Origin: Bacteroidaceae bacterium
GTDB lineage: Bacteria; Bacteroidota; Bacteroidia; Bacteroidales; Bacteroidaceae
NCBI GenBank assembly: GCA_017962495.1
Contig: JAGCVH010000003.1
Location: forward strand, 1 to 64,000
Reading direction: 5' to 3'
DNA: 64,000 nt
The translations under genes were made by a program, and so were the position numbers. Below, piece after piece: positions 1 through 8,069 of this stretch. Under the pieces are notes generated by a model. It made no database searches and was not told where the DNA came from. It worked only from the letters and a program-made list of their open reading frames with translations. Numbering within the stretch: the first letter of the stretch is position 1; every line of letters starts with the position of its first letter.

Positions 1-56
1 TATCCATTATCCATTATCCATTATCCATTATCCATTGTCCATTATCCATTATCCAT
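1..56. repeat. 7-bp tandem repeat at the window edge
   Basis: Eight copies of a 7-bp unit (TATCCAT), one with a single change, run from the first base up to the 3' end of prmA. It may continue to the left of the window. It belongs to the short tandem repeats found at many gene junctions here. Confidence 0.9.
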
Positions 57-59
57 CCC

Positions 60-911
60 CTAGGAACTCCCCTTCCTCAACACCATCATCTCCCAACCTT
101 CCTCACTCGTTTCTTTTTCCAAAGACAAACCAAAAGCTGCTCCCTTCTGTATGAGCAGGGGGGCATCGGCCTCGTAGAAACCGCTGAGCAGGAGTTGACC
201 TCCAGGCTTCAGGACTTGGGCAAAGCGGGGTAGGTCGTTGAGCAGGATGTTGCGGTTGATGTTAGCTATCAGGAGGTCGAACATCGGGTTAGAGGGAAGC
301 ACGCTGGCGTCGCCTTCGAGAACACGAAGGTTGGTGATGCCATTGAGCTGGGCGTTAATCTCCGTGTTCTCCACACTCCACGAATCGATGTCGTAACTAA
401 AGATGTCGCGTGCGCCTCGCATGGAACAGAGGAAACCGAGAACACCCGTTCCACAACCTGCATCGACGATGCTTTTGCCTTGAAGCGGCATTGTGCAGAG
501 TTGGCGCAAGATCTGCCTCGTGGTGGGGTGAGTGCCTGTACCAAACGCCATACGGGGATTGATGGTGATGTCGTAGGTGCAATCGACCGGACAGGTGTGG
601 CGCGTGTCGTGAATGCCTACAAGGGAGTCGATGACAATGGGTTCGAAACCTTCTTCTTCCCATCGTTGGTTCCAGTCCTCGTCGGGTGCTTCGCGTGTGA
701 CGAAAGAGATGGAAACGTGGGGTAGGGGAAAGTCGCTTGTTATCTGACTGACAGTCTGCTCGTCGTAGAGCGATTGCTGGACATAGGCTTCCAGACCTTC
801 TTCCGTGGGAACGAAAGACTCGAACCCAGCGTCGGCAAGCAGGGAGGAGAGCACGTCGCAAGCCTCCTCGCTATAGGGCTTGACAGTGAATTGGACCTCG
901 TAATATTTCAT
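60..911 (-). CDS. prmA: Ribosomal protein L11 methyltransferase PrmA
   Basis: Cytoplasmic SAM-dependent methyltransferase that trimethylates ribosomal protein L11. Seen: FGTGTHPTT at residues 123-131 (the PrmA signature loop), the SAM-binding glycine motif VDAGCGTG at 149-156, and ANINRN at 216-221 in the active-site position. The length of 283 residues is normal for the family. It starts at an ATG and lies divergent from the next gene across about 150 bp that hold two 13-bp direct repeats. Its stop falls just after the tandem repeat at the window edge. A possible -7 box (TAATTTCG, minus strand, 943-950) lies upstream. Confidence 0.95.
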   Translation of the reverse strand: MKYYEVQFTVKPYSEEACDVLSSLLADAGFESFVPTEEGLEAYVQQSLYDEQTVSQITSDFPLPHVSISFVTREAPDEDWNQRWEEEGFEPIVIDSLVGIHDTRHTCPVDCTYDITINPRMAFGTGTHPTTRQILRQLCTMPLQGKSIVDAGCGTGVLGFLCSMRGARDIFSYDIDSWSVENTEINAQLNGITNLRVLEGDASVLPSNPMFDLLIANINRNILLNDLPRFAQVLKPGGQLLLSGFYEADAPLLIQKGAAFGLSLEKETSEEGWEMMVLRKGSS

Positions 912-971
912 CCTATTGCGGAAATAAATGTGTTCCTGAGTGCGAAATTACACAAAAAAAGTATAATTAGA

Positions 972-1005
972 GGGATTTTCCCCTAGAAAATGGGGATTTT
1001 CCCCT
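972..1005. promoter_or_regulatory. Two 13-bp direct repeats, 21 bp apart, between divergent genes
   Basis: GGGATTTTCCCCT occurs at 972-984 and again at 993-1005. The start-to-start distance is 21 bp, about two helical turns. The second copy touches the -33 element of the promoter for the gene at 1063. The arrangement suits an operator for a dimeric or tandem-binding regulator; this is inference. Confidence 0.45.
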
Positions 1006-1034
1006 TGCCATGAGATGAAAAGGTAGTAATTTTG
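1004..1034 (+). promoter_or_regulatory. Bacteroidota-type promoter
   Basis: CTTG at 1004-1007, 19 bp, then TAATTTTG at 1027-1034. This matches the Bacteroidota consensus TTTG-N19-TAnnTTTG with one mismatch in the -33 box. Expected transcription start is near 1040, 20-25 bases before the ATG at 1063. Confidence 0.6.
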
Positions 1035-1062
1035 CATCAGAGAAACTCTAAATATGGTAGTT

Positions 1063-2190
1063 ATGAAAGCAAGAACAATCTTTTGGATGATGCTGGCCAT
1101 GATGCCAGTCATCTGCTTCGCACAGAACGATGACGATATGTACTTCGTTCCGAAGAAAAAGGCAGCGTCAACGCAGACAACCACCACAAGTGCTCCCTCG
1201 ACGAGTGTTGCGCGCCAGACCGTAAGGGTTCAGCCAACAACCTCTGCGTCTGCGGAGTATTACACGGGACCACTGCGCGACGTTGATGAATACAACCGCC
1301 GTGGAACTACCGGCAAGAACGTCACCATCATTACGGAGACGGACACCTTCCAGATCGACGAAAGCCAACTGGCTTTGAACGAGAAGGGAGAGTACGTTCT
1401 GAGTAATGGTTACAGCGGTCTGAACGAAGCGCCTGCACCCGTCGAAGACGATTACATCTATTCGGCTCGTCTGGCTCGCTTCCACGGCTATGGTTATCCT
1501 TATTACAGCTGGTACGATCCCTGGTACGACCCCTTCTACTACGATCCTTGGTACTATGGAGGATGGGGATGGAGCTATCGTCCTTGGGGATGGTATGGTT
1601 GGCACGGCTACTATGGTTGGTATGACCCCTGGTACTACGGCTATGGCTGGGGATGGGGAGGCTACTATGGTTGGCATCACCACTACTACGGAGGCTATTA
1701 TGGCCACAACTGGGCAAGCAATACGCCTCACCGTGGGTTCAATGATGGTCGCGGATATGCTATGACTGGCGGTTCGAGTCGTGGAGCTACTGCTTCCACA
1801 CGTACCATCACTCGTAGTGGACGCACAGGCACAAGCGCTCTGGGTAGCAGTCGTACGACCGTTCCTGCCACACGTGGTGAACGTGGAGCAGTTCGCTCAG
1901 GCATCAACACTCGTGGTACAACAACTTCCACCGTTCGTGGCATCACTGGCAGTTCGTCGCGTTCGACGGTAACCAACAGCCGTACTAATACAGTATCCCG
2001 CAGCACAAGCACAGCAACCCGCAGTTCTTCTGCAGCTTCTCGTAGTGGTAGCATCTCCTCGAGCAGCAGTAGCAGTCGTGGTGGTGGATTCTCGAGTGGC
2101 GGTGGCTTCTCTGGTGGCTCTCGCGGAGGCGGTGGCTTCTCCGGAGGCGGCGGTGGCGGCAGTCGCGGTGGCGGCGGCGGAAGACGCTAA
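1063..2190 (+). CDS. Secreted aromatic- and glycine-rich low-complexity protein
   Basis: Function not recognised. I chose ATG 1063 over ATG 1054 because it gives a compact signal peptide (MKARTIFWMMLAMMPVICFA). After a linker rich in Thr and Ser comes a stretch of about 75 residues made almost only of Tyr, Trp, Gly, His, Pro and Asp, with repeated units such as WYDPWYY and GYYGW. A Ser/Thr/Arg-rich region follows, with repeats of the type STxTRSSS, then a Gly/Ser tail (GGGFSGG repeats). Nothing suggests an enzyme. Composition resembles cohesive or adhesive structural proteins, but that is analogy only. Preceded by its own promoter; 16-bp tandem repeats separate it from the next gene. Confidence 0.75.
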   Translation: MKARTIFWMMLAMMPVICFAQNDDDMYFVPKKKAASTQTTTTSAPSTSVARQTVRVQPTTSASAEYYTGPLRDVDEYNRRGTTGKNVTIITETDTFQIDESQLALNEKGEYVLSNGYSGLNEAPAPVEDDYIYSARLARFHGYGYPYYSWYDPWYDPFYYDPWYYGGWGWSYRPWGWYGWHGYYGWYDPWYYGYGWGWGGYYGWHHHYYGGYYGHNWASNTPHRGFNDGRGYAMTGGSSRGATASTRTITRSGRTGTSALGSSRTTVPATRGERGAVRSGINTRGTTTSTVRGITGSSSRSTVTNSRTNTVSRSTSTATRSSSAASRSGSISSSSSSSRGGGFSSGGGFSGGSRGGGGFSGGGGGGSRGGGGGRR

Positions 2191-2191
2191 G

Positions 2192-2255
2192 CGATTGGAC
2201 GATCACACGATTGGACGATCACACGATTGGACGATTTCACGATTGGACAATATTT
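2192..2255. repeat. 16-bp tandem repeat, four copies
   Basis: Four units of 16 bp, each beginning CGATTGGAC, start at 2192, 2208, 2224 and 2240. The last is diverged. A run of ACATTTGAC-like 9-mers follows up to the next gene. Confidence 0.85.
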
Positions 2256-2301
2256 ACATTTAACATTCGACATTTGACATTTGAACTTATATAAATACGA
2301 T

Positions 2302-3882
2302 ATGACAAAGCGTTATTTCCTGATGGCCATGTTGCTGGGTGCAGCAGCCATCGCAAGCGCACAGGACACTTACCTGAACGATCGTCTGACAGCTACTGAC
2401 GATGTTATAGGAACTGCTCGCTATGTAGGTATGGGAGGTGCTATGGGCGCCTTGGGAGCAGACCTCTCCGTCATCAGTTCAAACCCTGCCGGAATGGCAC
2501 TCTATCGCAAGAGCGATGTCGCATTGACCTTCGGTGCCATCATGCCTAACAAAGCCAATGGCTGGAACTCGGATGACGGGAATCGCACATTCAATGAGAA
2601 ACTGGCACGCGCAAGCTTCGACCAAATGGGCTTTGTGTGGAGTCTCAAGACGGATGGCGACAAACTGAAGTATGTCAACTTTGGCGTAAACTATCAGAAG
2701 AAAGCCAACTTCAACATGGGCTTCTATGCTGATAACCTGAATCTCAGAGGTCTGTCGCAGATGGACCAAGTGGCAGAACTCGCCAACGAAGGCTTTGACA
2801 CCGATTATAACCTGACTGGTATTGCTGTGGACAACGGATACTTGTCAAGCGACGAACTGGGTTATTATAATGCCTATCGTGGTGAGAAGGCCTACTATAC
2901 TCGTCACCAGCGTGGTTCGATGCAGTCCTATGACATGAATGTTGCTTTCAACGTCAACAATCGCTTCTATACGGGTCTGACCCTGGGTGTTGACCGTCTC
3001 GATTATGTCTCTTGGAGCATGTACGAGGAACTGAACGCAGACAAGGACGGAACCTATGGCGATTATATGCTATACAACGACCGCGATATCGAAGGTCATG
3101 GTGTGAACCTGAAGTTAGGCTTCATTGCACGTCCTATGGTGGAAAGCCCCTTCCGCATTGGTCTGACCATCGAGACTCCTACATGGTATCGCTTCAGCAA
3201 TAGCACACTCTATGACCTGACGGATAATGTTCAGGGTTCACGCACCAACACCCTCGAGAGCTATCTTGAGTACACCGTTCGCACACCTTGGCGCACTCGC
3301 CTGAGTCTGGGTTCCACCGTTGACAAGTTCCTTGCATGGGGCATTGAGTATGAGTTTGCCAACACCTCTAAGACCTCTATGGGCTATCCCAGCTATAACG
3401 ACGACGGTTACCATAGCGCTTATAAGGGAACGAAGGACCTGGCTATGAACCAACTGACGAAGGACTGTCTGCGTGGTCAGCACACCATTCGCTTAGGTAT
3501 GGAGGTGAAGCCCGTTGACGCTGTTGCCCTCCGCGTGGGTTACAATTTCGTAAGCAGCCGTTATAAGGACAATCCCTATTTCGACCAGTTTGCTCTCGAC
3601 TCCAAGGCTATGAACTACCAGACGAGCACCGACTACATGACACTGGGTGCCGCCAACATCGTTACCTTTGGTGTGGGCTTCAAGTACAAGAAGTTCTATG
3701 CCGATATGGCTTACAAGTATCGCGTGCAGAATGCGAAGTTCTATGCCTTCGACTCTGGCTTCACTGCTCCTGACGGACAGTTTGCAAAGGACAATCCAGA
3801 CTTGACCAATGCTTACATAGATCCTGTCAACGTTGACCTCAACCGTCATCAGTTGATGTTTACGGCAGGCTTCAAGTTCTGA
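2302..3882 (+). CDS. OmpP1/FadL-like outer membrane beta-barrel transporter
   Basis: Outer membrane protein of the OmpP1/FadL/TodX family, which forms barrels for uptake of hydrophobic compounds; substrate unknown here. The ATG at 2302 gives a clear signal peptide (MTKRYFLMAMLLGAAAIASAQ). The N-terminal part (GTARYVGMGGAMGALGADLSVISSNPAG) is the typical Bacteroidota form of the family, followed by many alternating, aromatic-rich strands and a terminal Phe (FTAGFKF), the usual barrel end. About 526 residues, normal length. A TTG 21 bp upstream is in frame but would spoil the signal peptide. It is followed by a terminator shared with the convergent Nudix gene. Confidence 0.85.
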   Translation: MTKRYFLMAMLLGAAAIASAQDTYLNDRLTATDDVIGTARYVGMGGAMGALGADLSVISSNPAGMALYRKSDVALTFGAIMPNKANGWNSDDGNRTFNEKLARASFDQMGFVWSLKTDGDKLKYVNFGVNYQKKANFNMGFYADNLNLRGLSQMDQVAELANEGFDTDYNLTGIAVDNGYLSSDELGYYNAYRGEKAYYTRHQRGSMQSYDMNVAFNVNNRFYTGLTLGVDRLDYVSWSMYEELNADKDGTYGDYMLYNDRDIEGHGVNLKLGFIARPMVESPFRIGLTIETPTWYRFSNSTLYDLTDNVQGSRTNTLESYLEYTVRTPWRTRLSLGSTVDKFLAWGIEYEFANTSKTSMGYPSYNDDGYHSAYKGTKDLAMNQLTKDCLRGQHTIRLGMEVKPVDAVALRVGYNFVSSRYKDNPYFDQFALDSKAMNYQTSTDYMTLGAANIVTFGVGFKYKKFYADMAYKYRVQNAKFYAFDSGFTAPDGQFAKDNPDLTNAYIDPVNVDLNRHQLMFTAGFKF

Positions 3883-3903
3883 TGAATACTGATAACAAAC
3901 ATA

Positions 3904-3929
3904 AAAGGCTACCTTTCGGGGTAGCCTTT
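3904..3929. terminator. Bidirectional intrinsic terminator
   Basis: Perfect 10-bp stem (AAAGGCTACC paired with GGTAGCCTTT) with a 6-base loop, flanked by T-rich sequence on both strands. It lies between the convergent genes ending at 3882 and 3935. It is the only convergent junction in the window without a 22-bp palindrome array. Confidence 0.9.
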
Positions 3930-3934
3930 ATTGT

Positions 3935-4480
3935 TTACTTCTTTTCGTAGAAATATCTCCACAAGGGTGCTGCCATAAGGGCTTGGTGGAACTCGCCCTC
4001 CTGAAGCATGCGCAGCACCTCGCTTTCTTCTATCTCATATACGGCTATGTCTTCCGTCTTTTCCAGATGCTGTGTGTCGTTGCGTTCAACACCTCGTGCT
4101 ATGAAGGTGTGACTGACGTTGGTGCAAGCACTCGCATTGGGACAAAGCGTCATGAAGTGGCTCCATTCGCCACCTGTGTAACCTGTCTCCTCCCACATTT
4201 CGCGTTGGGCAGCCTTGAGGGGGTCTTCTCCATCCTCGATGACGCCTGCGGGCAATTCCCATCCCACCAATTGGCGAGCGTGGCGATATTGGCGCTCAAG
4301 CACCATCTTGCCCTCCTTCGTAAGCGCGATGATGTTCACCCAATCGGGATATTCCAATACGTAAAACTCCGGATGTTCTGCTCCGCTTGGTAACCTCACA
4401 TGGTCGCGACGAGCCACCATCCAAGGACGGCGGATGAGATATTCACTGCTGAGCAGCGTCCACTTCTCTATGTCTTTCAT
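3935..4480 (-). CDS. Nudix hydrolase, probably ADP-ribose pyrophosphatase type
   Basis: Hydrolyses a nucleoside diphosphate linked to another group. Counting from the ATG at 4480, the complete Nudix box runs from G79 to about Y101: GVIEDGE, then REMWEETGY, with the metal-binding glutamates E94, E97 and E98. A Gln-Tyr-Arg segment before the box (ERQYRHA) is as in ADP-ribose pyrophosphatases; substrate not provable. The in-frame TTG just upstream is not needed. It starts 11 bp after the DUF1294 gene and is likely cotranscribed with it. Confidence 0.85.
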   Translation of the reverse strand: MKDIEKWTLLSSEYLIRRPWMVARRDHVRLPSGAEHPEFYVLEYPDWVNIIALTKEGKMVLERQYRHARQLVGWELPAGVIEDGEDPLKAAQREMWEETGYTGGEWSHFMTLCPNASACTNVSHTFIARGVERNDTQHLEKTEDIAVYEIEESEVLRMLQEGEFHQALMAAPLWRYFYEKK

Positions 4481-4491
4481 CAAGGAACGGA

Positions 4492-4764
4492 TTACTTACT
4501 GAAGAAGAAGTACCACACAAGGCCTGCGGCTTGAAGGATGAGGATGATGGGGATGCCCAGACGGAACGACCAATGCTGAGTCTTATGCCTCCATACCTGC
4601 ATGCCCAACAACGCACCAATAGAACCGCCAAAGATGGCAAGCAGGAATAGTGTGCTCTCTGGCGTGCGCCACTTGTCGTTCTTAGCTTTCCATTTGTCCC
4701 AGCCAAATACAAAGAACGTGATGACGCTCATGACCAGGATGAAGATTACGAAGTATTTCCACAT
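4492..4764 (-). CDS. DUF1294 small membrane protein
   Basis: Ninety residues with a hydrophobic N-terminal helix, then FGWDKWKAKNDKWRTPE, a glycine-bearing helix (LFLLAIFGGSIGALLG) and a C-terminal helix. This order (WDK..A....RTPE.TL......GG..GA..GM...RHKT) is the DUF1294 signature. Inner membrane, function unknown. It lies directly upstream of the Nudix gene. The 160 bp before it hold 16-bp tandem repeats and GC-rich hairpin repeats. Confidence 0.85.
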   Translation of the reverse strand: MWKYFVIFILVMSVITFFVFGWDKWKAKNDKWRTPESTLFLLAIFGGSIGALLGMQVWRHKTQHWSFRLGIPIILILQAAGLVWYFFFSK

Positions 4765-4774
4765 AGTATATAAT

Positions 4775-4806
4775 TTTACGATTTGACAATTTTACGATTT
4801 GACAAT
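4775..4806. repeat. 16-bp tandem repeat, two copies
   Basis: TTTACGATTTGACAAT occurs twice in a row, at 4775-4790 and 4791-4806, just upstream of the DUF1294 start. It has the same period as, and a similar sequence to, the repeat at 2192-2255. Confidence 0.85.
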
Positions 4807-4834
4807 TTATTATTTATAGAAGGAAGGGTCTTTT

Positions 4835-4940
4835 CCTCCCCCTTGGGGGCGACTGGGGTCTTTATAGAATCCACTCAATGTGGATTCGGCCCCACAAAGG
4901 GGAGCGAGTTCCTCCCCCTTGGGGGAGTTAGAGTGGGCTT
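4835..4940. repeat. GC-rich hairpin repeats (CTCCCCCTTGGGGGAG type)
   Basis: Two copies: CCTCCCCCTTGGGGGCGACT at 4835-4854 and CCTCCCCCTTGGGGGAGTTA at 4911-4930. Between them are CCACTCAATGTGG and a weaker inverted repeat. The GH16 gene ends inside the second copy: its stop codon and last residues (SPL) are repeat sequence. Related copies are at 10875, 10981, 12170, 18078 and 45574. Confidence 0.8.
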
Positions 4941-5776
4941 CTCTTATAAACTCTTACGTAGTCAATCTCGTAGCGCATAGGGAAGGCATCGGCAACAGGT
5001 GTACCGCCGTTCTGTCCTCCAATAGCCAGATTGAGAAGGATGTAATGAGGCTGGCGCATGGGATTCTCGTTATTGCCTATTCTTCCATTTATAGTAGTGG
5101 AGAGGTCGGTCTCGTTCAGCAACTCGTCATCGAGATAGATGCGAAGCCACTGTTCGTCCCAATCCATGCGCCACGTGTGGAACCTTTCGTTCCAATATGG
5201 GTCTTTCTCAAGGAAATGGGCGTAGGGGGTGGTCTTAGTGTTCCACTTAGCCACACCGCGTTGGTTGCCTCCCCATGCTGCATTTGCCAGGATGTGAGGC
5301 ACACCCTTGATGTGATAGTATTCCATCACGTCAATCTCTCCGCACGAAGGCCAAGGCATACTTGTGCCAAGCGTCCAGATAGCAGGCCATGAGCCAATGA
5401 CGGCAGGAATGCGTGCTCTCACCTCCAAACGTCCGTACTGAAAGGAGAACGAACCTCTGGTGTTTATACTTGCACTGCTGTATTGGGCATACGGACGCGA
5501 ACGCCTCCAGTCGCGAGCTTCAGGATTGTAATTCGGATTGGGAATGCTGTCGAGTCGTCCTTCGAGCACGAGCAGGCCGTTTTCTACATGGGCATTCTCT
5601 GGTTGATACCATTGATATTCCTCGTTGCGAACGAAGCCCCTTTCGGAGTGCCATACGTTCCAATTGACTTCACTGCCATCGAATTCATCGTGGAAAATGA
5701 GTTCCCATTCGTTGTCTTGTGCACTTGCGGGCAGGAACGTAAATAGAAGGAGTAGGAGGGAAAGAATCTTATTCAT
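4928..5776 (-). CDS. Secreted glycoside hydrolase family 16
   Basis: Endo-acting beta-glucanase or beta-galactanase type enzyme. From the ATG at 5776 it has a signal peptide (MNKILSLLLLLFTFLPASAQ) and one GH16 jellyroll. The catalytic motif EIDVME sits at residues 147-152 (nucleophile E147, acid/base E152), with WPAIWTLG before it and typical C-terminal strands (EIDYVRVYKRS). About 282 residues. The upstream in-frame Met at 5821 would put 15 residues before the signal peptide and lies deep in the FHA gene, so I rejected it. The start overlaps the end of the FHA gene by 8 bp. The exact substrate cannot be read from sequence; laminarin or mixed-linkage glucan is most common. Confidence 0.9.
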   Translation of the reverse strand: MNKILSLLLLLFTFLPASAQDNEWELIFHDEFDGSEVNWNVWHSERGFVRNEEYQWYQPENAHVENGLLVLEGRLDSIPNPNYNPEARDWRRSRPYAQYSSASINTRGSFSFQYGRLEVRARIPAVIGSWPAIWTLGTSMPWPSCGEIDVMEYYHIKGVPHILANAAWGGNQRGVAKWNTKTTPYAHFLEKDPYWNERFHTWRMDWDEQWLRIYLDDELLNETDLSTTINGRIGNNENPMRQPHYILLNLAIGGQNGGTPVADAFPMRYEIDYVRVYKRSPL

Positions 5777-6305
5777 CGTCTTTGGAATTAGCGGTTCGGA
5801 GGATGAGTGTTGTGGCACCAATGGTAATGATATCGCCTTCGGAGAGTCGCACGCGATCTTGATCGCGCAGGATATCGTTCATGTAGAAGGTACCGGTGTT
5901 GGAAGGTGCGTCGCGCAGGATATACTGCAAGTTGCCATGCTTGTCGTGCTGCACACGAATGATGCAGTGTTTGGTGTCGATGCTTGGGTCGCGAGTTTCT
6001 ATGGGAGTGTTGATGTCTGTGCCTCGCACATATCGGCCAATGACGTTGTCGCCCATCTTGAGTGGAATCACTTGCTTGTAGTGGAACACGTTCTCCACCA
6101 CAACGATGCTTCCGCACTCCTTTGCACCCTGCTGTTCATCGAGGTTGCGCTCTTCGTGCTTGTCGCGAAGTCGGCTTACGCCAATGCGAATGCCAAACTG
6201 CTTCTGGCAATGCGGACATTGGAACACCAACTGTTGACCGTCGGCATACTGAGTTTCGTCGAAGGTAATGTAATTATCACATTTAGGACAACGAACTCGC
6301 TTCAT
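5769..6305 (-). CDS. Zinc-ribbon and FHA domain protein
   Basis: The N-terminus carries a zinc ribbon (CPKC at residues 6-9 and CPHC near 31-34). The C-terminal half is an FHA domain: GDNVIGRYVRG, then DPSIDTKHCIIRV and SNTGTFYMNDI, the conserved GR, SxxH and NGT positions, with N replaced at the last. FHA domains bind phosphothreonine peptides. Cytoplasmic, 178 residues. It overlaps the GH16 gene and lies downstream of the HU/SPOR gene. No kinase is encoded nearby, so the partner is unknown. Confidence 0.85.
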   Translation of the reverse strand: MKRVRCPKCDNYITFDETQYADGQQLVFQCPHCQKQFGIRIGVSRLRDKHEERNLDEQQGAKECGSIVVVENVFHYKQVIPLKMGDNVIGRYVRGTDINTPIETRDPSIDTKHCIIRVQHDKHGNLQYILRDAPSNTGTFYMNDILRDQDRVRLSEGDIITIGATTLILRTANSKDDE

Positions 6306-6361
6306 ATTATAAAAGGATAAAGTTTAATGGTTAACGAGAATGGAAAAAAACAGAATTCACT

Positions 6362-6390
6362 TAACATTAACCATTAACCGTTAACCATTA
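6362..6390. repeat. Short AACCATT-type tandem repeat
   Basis: TAACATTAACCATTAACCGT and further copies make a 7-bp-like run that ends inside the stop region of the HU/SPOR gene (stop at 6388-6390). Confidence 0.75.
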
Positions 6391-7377
6391 TAGTGCCATG
6401 ACCCATGCACCTTGATACTCGCTATCTCGCTGGCGTATCTCCCTTGCCCCTTCGTTAGCCGCTTCTTCCGTAGGATAATGGCCAACGACAACGCGCACCA
6501 TTTTCCCATGCTCAACTACGCGGGCACTCAGGAAGCCACGTTCCGACAGAACCTCTACATAACGCTGTGCGCTCTTTAGGGGAATGGCACAAGCCATAAC
6601 GATGCAGTATTCGGTTTCGGGTGCCACTTCGTCTTGCTGCGTTGCATGCAGGCTGGAGTCCTCCGTTTGGTTGGTGACGGTTTCCTCTGTAAGCGCGGTG
6701 GCAGAGGCATTCTTTGCTTCTTGGTTTACTGCCTCGCTCAGCTTGGCTTTAGATGCAGGCATGAGCATCTCCTTGATACTGCTTCTTATCTCCTTGCCTC
6801 CTTCAGGCAAAGGCATACTGAACACCATTGCCAGCAGCACAGCGGCACAAGCGGCTACAACCCAATTGGCAATACGCCTGTTGATGCGAATGGTGATTTC
6901 CTTCTCGTCGGCTTCTACGGCAGCAGCCATGGGCACAACCTTGGCTCTTGGTTCCTGGGTGACCTCGCTCATGTGGAAAGCGTCAAGGCCATAGAACTCA
7001 GGCGTTGTCACACCCGACTCCTGTGGGGTGAAAATCATGTTCCCGTGTTCGTCGGTTGTAAATACGCCAACAGCTCCGAATTCGGAGTATCCTTCTTCAC
7101 TTAGTTCTTGGTTGAAATCGTCAACCCATGTGCCAAGCGTCCGTTCGGCATTTTCCTTGGTCAGTTTCAGGCTATCTTGGATGGCATTAAGCAAGGTGCC
7201 GTCGTCATGATTCAGTTCCCTGTTGAAACGCACCGAACGATAGGGCGGCAGGAATGCCTCCTCATTCTCGTTGCGGCGAGCCTCCATCTGTTGCACAATG
7301 AAAGTTCCCATGCCAGGTATAACTACATGGTCGTGAGTGAGTAACAGATATTCTATTAAAGTAGGAAACTGATTCAT
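6388..7377 (-). CDS. HU-like and SPOR domain membrane protein
   Basis: The N-terminal 120 residues match the Bacteroidota HU-CCDC81-type region (FPTLIEYLLLTHDHVVIPGMG). One membrane segment follows near residues 170-190 (WVVAACAAVLLAMVF), then an Ala/Glu-rich linker. The last 80 residues are a SPOR domain (YCIVMACAIPLKSAQRYVEVL...VRVVVGHYPTEEAA), which binds denuded septal peptidoglycan. This suggests a cell-division or envelope role with the N-terminus in the cytoplasm. I chose the ATG at 7377 (MNQFPT) over the in-frame start 15 bp upstream, since a minus-strand -7 box (TACCTTTG) lies at 7382-7389. Confidence 0.8.
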   Translation of the reverse strand: MNQFPTLIEYLLLTHDHVVIPGMGTFIVQQMEARRNENEEAFLPPYRSVRFNRELNHDDGTLLNAIQDSLKLTKENAERTLGTWVDDFNQELSEEGYSEFGAVGVFTTDEHGNMIFTPQESGVTTPEFYGLDAFHMSEVTQEPRAKVVPMAAAVEADEKEITIRINRRIANWVVAACAAVLLAMVFSMPLPEGGKEIRSSIKEMLMPASKAKLSEAVNQEAKNASATALTEETVTNQTEDSSLHATQQDEVAPETEYCIVMACAIPLKSAQRYVEVLSERGFLSARVVEHGKMVRVVVGHYPTEEAANEGAREIRQRDSEYQGAWVMAL

Positions 7378-7381
7378 ACTG

Positions 7382-7389
7382 CAAAGGTA
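7382..7389 (-). promoter_or_regulatory. -7 box for the HU/SPOR gene
   Basis: Reads TACCTTTG on the minus strand, a perfect match to TAnnTTTG. It lies only 4 bp before the ATG at 7377, so the transcript would have little or no leader. No good -33 box. Confidence 0.4.
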
Positions 7390-7455
7390 CAATAAAAAAT
7401 TAAAAGTGAAAAGTGAAAAGAGAAAAATTAATTATGAAATTGTGAAAAAAAATGT

Positions 7456-7463
7456 TACCTTTG
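7456..7463 (+). promoter_or_regulatory. -7 box for rfbC
   Basis: TACCTTTG, 20 bp before the ATG at 7484. The -33 element is not recognisable. Confidence 0.45.
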
Positions 7464-7483
7464 CAAAGCAAAAGGAAAAAGTT

Positions 7484-8032
7484 ATGGAGTACATAATGAC
7501 AGAGCTTGAGGGCGTGTGGATATTGGAGCCCAAGGTGTTTGGAGATTCACGTGGTTATTTCATGGAAGCATGGCAACGTGCTGATTTCGAGCGACATATT
7601 GGTCCGGTAGATTTCCTTCAAGACAATGAGTCTAAGTCCTCGCGAGGTGTTCTTCGTGGCCTTCATTATCAGCAGGGCGAGTGGAGCCAGGCAAAGCTGG
7701 TGAGAGTGATACAAGGGCGTGTCCTCGATGTGGCAGTTGACCTGCGCCGTACTTCGCCCACCTATGGCCAGCATATCGTGGTTGAACTTAGCGATGAGAA
7801 CCATCGCCAGTTCTTCATCCCTCGCGGCTTTGCTCATGGGTTCCTCGTGTTGAGTCCCGAAGCCATCTTCTCTTATAAGGTTGACAATCCCTACCACCCC
7901 GAAGCAGAGCAGTGCATTCGTTACGACGATCCCACGCTCAACATCCAGTGGCCTATGCCAGCCTCCGAACTGCTTCTCTCTGAGAAGGACCTTCGCGGTC
8001 AGTCGTTTGCCGATGCTCCTAAGTTCGAGTAA
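7484..8032 (+). CDS. rfbC: dTDP-4-dehydrorhamnose 3,5-epimerase
   Basis: Third enzyme of dTDP-L-rhamnose synthesis; epimerises dTDP-4-dehydro-6-deoxyglucose at C3 and C5. Seen: FGDSRGYFMEAW, FLQDNESKSSRGVLRGLHYQ (with the active-site His in RGLHYQ), VLDVAVDLRRTSPTYG, FIPRGFAHGFLVLS and FSYKVDNPYHPEAE, all characteristic of RmlC/RfbC. The ATG at 7484 matches the family N-terminus; the longer frame from 7406 runs back through AAAAGTGA repeats and the promoter. 182 residues, normal. It stands alone, without rfbA, rfbB or rfbD, and is followed by a palindrome array. Confidence 0.95.
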   Translation: MEYIMTELEGVWILEPKVFGDSRGYFMEAWQRADFERHIGPVDFLQDNESKSSRGVLRGLHYQQGEWSQAKLVRVIQGRVLDVAVDLRRTSPTYGQHIVVELSDENHRQFFIPRGFAHGFLVLSPEAIFSYKVDNPYHPEAEQCIRYDDPTLNIQWPMPASELLLSEKDLRGQSFADAPKFE

Positions 8033-8069
8033 TCGCGCGCGTAATATATATAATGTAACTTTAAACATT

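Noticed and set aside
1..56. Possible CRISPR array at the window edge
   Set aside because: The unit is 7 bp with no spacers; it is a simple tandem repeat.
1168..1731. Long antisense frames under the aromatic-rich protein gene
   Set aside because: They arise from the biased codons of the real gene and lack a plausible start or function.
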